Shown here in pieces: positions 58,181 to 64,000 of a DNA stretch of 64,000 nt (positions within the stretch are counted from its first letter, which is position 1; each line of letters starts with the position of its first letter). The stretch comes from Alopecurus myosuroides (taxonomy: Eukaryota; Streptophyta; Magnoliopsida; Poales; Poaceae), in NCBI GenBank assembly GCA_028641055.1, contig CM054062.1, forward strand, positions 174,970,380 to 175,034,379, read 5' to 3'. Both the position numbers and the translations under genes were made by a program. The notes below the pieces were generated by a model. It was given only the letters and a program-made list of their open reading frames with translations. It did not search any database and was not told the origin of the DNA.

Positions 58181-59310
58181 GTAGCCCCCGAGTGTTTACT
58201 CGACTCTAGAGAGTCGGGTAAGCACTCAAATCATGTTCGAATTCTTTCAGCTGAGAAGCTTAAGCCTCATGAAGGACGTGTGAATCTTGTGTGGAAGGAA
58301 CATGAGTATCGAGTTGATAGATATGTTGTGTATAATAGTTTATAGAGGGATGCGGCTCAATCGCTTGGTTCACTCGACGGGTCGGGTGCATACGGGCAAA
58401 AAACAGTACTAGCCTACACAAACTCGTGTCCTCCGGCTTGAATCAGGATAGGTGATCATTACGACTCGGGCCGCAGAGGACTTATTGAGTCGAATTTAAA
58501 CTTTTAACAGCATACCCAGCACGTCTGCCGGGATTTTTCATCATATGCCGTTGGCACGGAAATTACCGGTGAATGCAGCATGAGTGAGATTCCTGGGCCG
58601 AAAAGACGGATCCTTGGGTTTTACCTTCACGTTCGCACAACGCGGCATCAAGGTGTGCCGCGATTGCTGTACGACCTGGGAGTTAGAAATGGTGCACGAT
58701 GTGTTGAACATCAAAATTGCGACGTTGTCGGGGAGAATTTATAGCAAGTGCGCACTCACAATTTTTCTTTAGTAGATTCAGCGAGTGCCATTTTAAAAGT
58801 TCGACTCGCGATATTCGACATGGAATGCGGCGAGTGCCAATCCGTTTGCAGGACTCGAGAGTTCTTCATACTCCGAAATTAAGTTAGTTTTCGCTTAAGA
58901 TTCGTGCAAGAATGAATCTGTATGTTGACGCTGACGATGACGTGCACACTCCTCTGCTCCCGATGGGACGTGGCGCACAGTGACAGCGGTGGGACAAGAC
59001 GTGGCGGGCCCACCTGGACAGCTTTTTGACCGAAAACCGGCCGTCGTGCGCCGGTCTTCCCACTCAGTGCGCAGTAAATTACGTGTGGGTGAATTTCAGG
59101 ATCGTGGAGGGCAACCGCCCGTAAGCGTTTCACCTTCACGTGGTGCGTGGTAGTCGGGATCGACGCCACGTATCCCTCTTCGGCGAAGATCAATGGCCCG
59201 GGTCAATCCGGCCGTAGTATTAAATGGGGTCCATGGGGAAAAGTATATCTTTCCCCTTCGTATTTTCCTCCATCTTCCTCAGCGTCCACTCTCCTATCTT
59301 CTTCGGATGA
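58181..59310 (-). mobile_element. 3' internal end of a second Tat-type copy (I')
   Basis: The plus strand starts GTAGCCCCCGAGTGTTTACTCG, as beside the 3' LTR of C. It stays alignable by eye to C 32342-33530 (shared phrases CTACACAAACTCG, GGTGATCATTACGACTCGGG, CGTCTGCCGGGATTTTTC, CTCCCGATGGGACGTG). It corresponds to the noncoding region upstream of the antisense gene and is cut before that gene. No intact ORF. Confidence 0.65.
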
Positions 59311-60231
59311 GCCGACGAGGCGGCGCCCCCGCTTCCGATCTCCACCGGCCGGATCGCTGGTCCCCTCTCTCTCCACTTGCCACCCCTGCGGTGGGAGCAA
59401 CAGGGGACCTCAACCCTTCATTCTGGTCTAGTAGTTAGGGTTTGGATCTGTTTGCTGTGGTGTGCCGCTAAGTTGGTGGGAGCGGCACCCGGGAAATGGT
59501 GCTTTGCCAATTAGAAAGAAAATCGAAAAAAATAATTAAAAGTTCTAGAAAAGCCGGCAAAAAAATCTCGATGCAGTCAATGACATATGCCATGAACATG
59601 CAAATTTCAATTTGAAATACAAAATATTATGGGCTACACAAAAATAATAAAAGGATAAAATCTAGAGACCTAACTCAGATCCGCATTTTTGTGTAACCCG
59701 AAAATTTGGATGAACGGGGATATACCAGTGGCTACATCCATTTTCTTTCAGAAATACATCCATTTTCTTTCAGAAATTTTTAGAACTCGTAAATATTTCT
59801 TTTGAATTTTGTAAATTGGTGCCCACGTGCACCAAATTCTATACTTGGTCGGTCCATTATGTATATATTCAGTACATTAAAGTACATAAGTTACGTATGT
59901 TCGTATCCTGTCTACAGGCCTGCATGGTATTCAGCAACACGTTACTGGTCGTTCTAGGTCACATTTGCAATAGTGTTTTAAGATGTTTTACAACGCTCGG
60001 GCTTCACTAATAAGACTGAAGATTATTTTCCATGAAAACCGACGCAGAGCACAGGGCAAACGGCAGTCGGCCACAAACTTAGATCCTCTCAGATAAATCG
60101 GGATTCACAGAAACAAAGTACAGGAAACAACTAAATCCACAAAACGGTGTAGGCACAGTAAAAACTGGACAATAATAGTTGTAAATCGGCAAATTGGATT
60201 ATGTTGATGTAGCATCCGATCACTAGCCAAC
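59311..60231 (+). other. Unassigned region between retrotransposons and the eIF2 beta gene
   Basis: 59311-59480 is GC-rich and Pro/Ser/Arg rich in translation, with TTAGGGTTT at about 59436. It may be a fragment of another LTR or of a 5' leader. About 59480-60100 is AT-rich with nothing recognisable except a direct repeat of CATCCATTTTCTTTCAGAAA (59736-59778). 60100-60231 should contain the 3' untranslated region of eIF2 beta. Confidence 0.4.
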
Positions 60232-63200
60232 TCAAGTCCCAGCCTTCCGACGGCCAACCTGGGCGACGAATCCAGCCTTGATAGGAGCAACTGACCTGGA
60301 CGAACCACACTGATCACGATAAAAGAAAAATCAGTTAGTGTGGTCAAAATAGCTATGCAGATTAAACTACTAAACTGCAGCAGATTCAAATAAATGGGCA
60401 ATGTTGCACCCTCAGACGTTGCAGAAGTTTCTCACAAGGTTGGTCAAACAATGTAGGCAATGAAGTTTGCAACTCATCATAGGTAAAATGCAGTGTAGAT
60501 AAAATAAAAATAAAGCAAAGAGCAAAAAACAACCATGATTACACAGAAGCCTCAGAAGTTACAATTATCATCACACATACGTGTCAAACAATGTAGGCAA
60601 TAACTTCAACTCATCATCAGCAGAAGTCCAAAAATACAAAACCAATATCTCGACTGTAAGGTGAAATAAATATATATGCAGATTCTAAGAAATGGCAATG
60701 GTGTCCTCAGAAGTTGCATAAACTACTAAACTGCAGCAGATTCAAATAAATGGGCAATGTTGCACCCTCAGACGTTGCAGAAGTTTCTCACAAGGTTGGT
60801 CAAACAATGTAGGCAATGAAGTTTGCAACTCATCATAGGTAAAATGCAGTGTAGATAAAATAAAATAAAAGCAAAGAGCAAAAAACAACCATGATTACAC
60901 AGAAGCCTCAGAAGTTATAATTATCATCACACATACGTGTCAAACAATGTAGGCAATAACTTCAACTCATCATCAGCAGAAGTCCAAAAATACAAAACCA
61001 ATATCTCGACTGTAAGGTGAAAGAAATATATATGCAGATTCTAAGAAATGGCAATGGTGTCCTCAGAAGTTGCATACGTTTCTCATAAGATTGGTCAAAC
61101 AATGTAGGCAATAAAGTTCGCAACTCATCATAGGTAGAAACTTCAACAATTGTGAAGCAGTACTATTGGTTACACATATATAAAACTATTGGTTACATTA
61201 AAACATAAAAAAAAAGCCATGATAAGCCTCAGACTTCAATATTATTATCACACGGATATTTTTCAAGCAATGTAGGCAATAACTTCAACTCATCATAGGC
61301 ACAACACTTCAGAATTGCAGAACTACTTCTACGGCAATAAACATATACAAAGTTGCAGCAGATTCTAGTAAAATAGCAATGTTCCATTCTCAGACGTTGC
61401 AAGAGTTTCTCATGCCATTGGTCAAACAATGTAGGCAATAAAGTTTGCAACTCATCATAGATAAAGAGCACATGAACTAGCACTAAATGTAAAAGTACAT
61501 AGTACCATTCGTAGCGACAAACAAGAAACAGGTGGCCTATGATATTGCCTACGCGTCAGATGTTTCAGTTACATCACAAATATTTATCAAAGAATGTAGG
61601 CAATAATTTCAAATCATCATTGGAACAACTCGAGAATCGCAAAACTAATATAGTAACTCAACTCTACAACAAAGCGATATCACTAAGTTGCAGCAGATTT
61701 AAATAAAGGGCAATGTTTCATCCTCAGTCATTGCAGAAGTTTCTCATACGACTTGTCAAACAATGTAGGCAATTAGAGTTTGCAACTCATCATAGGTCGA
61801 AAGCCCCAGAAAGAACTAGTAAATGAATGCGAAGAACACAATTTTCAGCTAGAAAAATTGATACTCCCTTTGAGATGTATCCAGTAGCACTAAAAGATGT
61901 CTAGAAACATTTGATTAAGCGACAACTAATACAGATCAAAAGGAGCAGGAAATAGAGGAACTAATGTCCAAGCCTCAGATGTTGCAATTTATTATCATGA
62001 TATCAGAAAAATATTTATCAAATGGTTATACTATTTGTATTCCAGCAGATACTAGCAAATGGCTTTACCATCCTCAGATGTTACAGAAGCTTCTCATAAG
62101 ATTGATCAAACAATGTAGGCAATGAAGTTTGCAGCTTATCATAGGGTAGCTAGAAAAAAAAAATAGAGGAACTAATGTCCAAGCCTCAGATGTTGTAATA
62201 ACTTCGGGAATATATTTATCAAATGGTTATATTAGTATTTGTATTGCAGCAGATACTAACAAATGACTATCCATCGTCAAACGTTACAGAAGCTTCTCAT
62301 AAGATTGATCAAACAATGTAGGCAATGAAGTTTGGAACTCGTCAAAGAAGACAGCCCAGAAACCACTAGCAGCACATTCAAAACATAAATAACAACATTT
62401 TTTAGCCAAAATCAATCCATAAAAAAATAAGCCATAGGCATAAACCTCAGATGCTGCGATTATTATCACAAAATATTTGTCAAACAATGTAGGCAATAAT
62501 TCTGCAACTCATCATCAGCACAAACCAGTTGTGCAAAAATTTACAGATTCTCAAATCTATATAAAAGAACTCTGCAGCAGACTAAAAAAATGTTAATGTT
62601 CCATCCTCAGAAGTTGCGGAAATTCTCATAGGATTGATCAACCAATGTAGGCAATACAGTTAGCAACTCATCATAGGTAGAAACTAGACATGGAACGTAA
62701 AGAACAACATATTGGCTTGAAACAAGAAACAGCAACACCAAGGAGCTATTTTGAACCTGAGCTCTTGCAAATAGTCACACAAATAATTGCATTACAATGC
62801 AGTCTGCCAAGTCATCAAAGGCAGAGTCAATAAAAAAAGTGCAACGCAATAATGGAGACCAACACTATATTGTTACCCTCATAACGATTGATGCAAAGTA
62901 GAAAGCTGAATTATGACAGTGTGAAGACAATTGTTGTCGGACAATGTAGGCAATATCCTCACAAGTCAGGCTACACCATATTCACAAGCACAGTGCAATA
63001 CACCAATAAAACAGACCAGTGCAATACTGATAAAACCAAAAGTAGGAAATTTTGAACAAATGAAGCACTACAGATATGGTCTGAACTGAAATTCCAACTG
63101 CTTAGTGAAACTAGTGTTTGCGCACAATAATAAGGTGTAACAGTTTTTACCTGTTCACAACGTAGGAAGAACAACCGATTCTCCTTGGAAAGGATGGTAT

Positions 63201-63858
63201 CTGGACTCTTGCATCCATTACATATAACATATTCATCTGAAACAAGTACAAATTGCGATACCAAAAGTTAGTCCATTGAGCATAGCAAATTAAAAGAAGC
63301 TCGGAGATTAGAATATAGAGAACTGATGTATGTTCTTCTCATAAATATATCTAGTGCTGCCACTTTATAAACTTACACATAAAAGACAGGACTATAGCAG
63401 AAAAGGAGCAGAAACCAGAGTCATCATGAAATAATAAGCAAACTTACTGATATATCTCCTGAGTATTGCTTCGAAGTTCTTCGGAGCAAATCTTCCTTTG
63501 ATAACCAGCCTTTGTTGCCCATCAAGGGATCCACTTGTTCCCATCTCAGCAAGTAAAAACATCATCACATGTTCAGGTTGCCTATGCATTCTGGAAAGTA
63601 GAAATAACACTCACATTAGCTCGCGTCCCAGGATAGACCTTATGATTGTCAACTGAAAACTACCCAACAGAGCAACAAAACCAGATGGAGTGAAAACAAA
63701 GAAGAACCATACGTTTTGCACAAGTCCATGAAGTTCACAAAAACTGTCTTCTTTGTGCCTTCCCTAAGAACTTGAGGGGGCCTCATAACAGTTCTTCGTC
63801 TATCACCAGCAAGATCCGGATTATTCTCACGCAGGATATTGAAGACTCTGCCGAGCAG
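60232..63858 (-). CDS. eIF2beta: Translation initiation factor eIF2 subunit beta, C-terminal exons (5' part outside window)
   Basis: Four exons on minus: 63858-63713, 63590-63448, 63236-63151 and 60309-60232 (stop TGA 60234-60232). They splice in frame with GT...AG introns of 122, 211 and 2841 bases and encode the last 150 residues. Conserved words are [97 protein letters not shown] and [19 protein letters not shown]. Two CX2C pairs (CNGC, CEQC) form the zinc finger. The protein is part of cytosolic eIF2, which brings GTP and initiator Met-tRNA to the 40S ribosome; the beta subunit contacts eIF5 and eIF2B and helps start-codon choice. The N-terminal exons with Lys-rich blocks must lie beyond 64000. 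No stop or frameshift is seen, so it is probably functional. The last intron is unusually repeat-filled. Confidence 0.93.
60364..61075 (-). repeat. Recent tandem duplication, unit about 356 bp
   Basis: 60364-60719 (starting AAACTACTAAACTGCAGCAG) is repeated directly at about 60720-61075 with only a handful of differences (for example one A fewer in a run of A, TTACAATT to TTATAATT). Each unit holds one A and one B module of the intron array. Confidence 0.85.
60400..62960 (-). repeat. Alternating two-module repeat array in the eIF2 beta intron
   Basis: Fourteen copies of the core CAAACAATGTAGGCAAT (plus strand, allowing 1-3 changes) start at about 60445, 60585, 60801, 60941, 61096, 61264, 61423, 61588, 61757, 62107, 62310, 62481, 62639 and 62938. 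Two versions alternate. Module A has GCAGAAGTTTCTCATAAGAT before the core and TTTGCAACTCATCATAGG after it. Module B has GTTACAATTATCATCAC before and TTCAACTCATCATC after. Two further B-like copies (about 61980-62020 and 62190-62230) have lost the core. Neighbouring cores are mostly 140-170 bases apart and A-to-A spacing is mostly 295-355. A and B are alignable to each other, so both come from one module of about 70 bp. Confidence 0.85.
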
Positions 63859-64000
63859 CTGTAACCAAACAAATTGATAAGGTTTCACCCAAAGATACCA
63901 ATTGAATAAAATCAAAAACTGGGTGCTGCCAATATACTAGTTTTTTTTTACAGTACCAATATACTAGTTATGTAGCGATAGCATCTACAGAATAAAAAAT
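63859..64000 (-). other. Part of the next upstream eIF2 beta intron
   Basis: AT-rich sequence upstream of the acceptor GGTTACAG (63859-63866), with a run of T on plus at about 63942-63950 and a 13-base direct repeat (CCAATATACTAGT, about 63931 and 63956). No exon is seen to the window end. Confidence 0.6.

Larger units (their letters stand above)
60310..63150 (-). other. Last intron of eIF2 beta (2841 bp)
   Basis: Donor CAG|GTAAAAACTG (63150) and acceptor GTGATCAG (60310). It separates CEQ from CGSSRS inside the second zinc-binding pair. ORFs inside (for example 61229-61483) arise from the repeat array and are not exons by splice-site or homology evidence. Confidence 0.85.

Noticed and set aside
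59147..59438. 94- and 81-codon ORFs near 59200-59440
   Set aside because: They straddle the end of the retrotransposon-derived block, are Pro/Ser/Arg rich and lack any known domain.
61229..61483. Extra exon or separate gene in the eIF2 beta intron
   Set aside because: The frame is made of two repeat modules, module B usually contains stops, and no matching splice sites are seen; the flanking eIF2 beta exons join perfectly without it.
60400..62960. CRISPR array or satellite
   Set aside because: Nuclear plant gene intron, cores differ, spacers are themselves related, and the two modules alternate.

Overview
The window is nuclear DNA of a large-genome grass (Poaceae, probably Pooideae). The only host gene is the 3' half of a spliced gene for translation initiation factor eIF2 beta, on the minus strand at the right edge (60232-63858 and beyond). 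Almost all the rest, about 59 kb, is nested LTR retrotransposons plus LINE-type (non-LTR) fragments. No bacterial genes, CRISPR array, rRNA gene or intact tRNA gene was seen.

Layout. 1-2843: 3' part of a long LTR with a GC-rich core that carries two tRNA-like remnants. 2844-8462: a non-autonomous element with a tRNA-Asp-type primer site, one small unknown ORF and a 1.43-kb 3' LTR; its 5' LTR is cut by the first element. 8463-14149: a decayed Tat-type element (F) with gag-protease on + and a long antisense ORF on -, but no reverse transcriptase or integrase. 14150-15341: an LTR-like block (G). 15342-17824: the 5' end of a minus-strand Tat element (H: gag, primer site, LTR). 17825-20645: gag of another minus-strand Tat element (I). 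20646-57669: a chromovirus (B; Tekay-like, plus strand, tRNA-Met primer site, 4.47-kb LTRs). 57670-58180: primer site and LTR of element I. 58181 to about 59310: 3' end of a second copy of that family. About 59311-60231: no gene recognised.

The 3' LTR of B is split in three. A 12.8-kb Tat element C (31851-44632, minus strand, target duplication GTATC, LTRs about 1.2% different) sits in it. So does a solo LTR E of about 5.9 kb (47207-56196, target duplication AACAT), which itself holds a 5'-truncated LINE (51175-54269). The three B pieces add up to about 4.5 kb, matching the 5' LTR. The order of insertion is I, then B, then C and E, with the LINE inside E.

Element C is the best preserved. Its gag-pol is one frame of about 2149 codons broken only by three stop codons. 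On the opposite strand it carries a separate gene with several canonical GT-AG introns (33555-37478). In C and H, and probably I, the gag frame opens inside the LTR and runs through the primer site. The 2.84-kb eIF2 beta intron, which separates the two halves of the zinc finger, is filled with 14 copies of a core motif that belong to two alternating modules.

Boundaries, frames and motif matches were read by eye; no alignment or database search was run.
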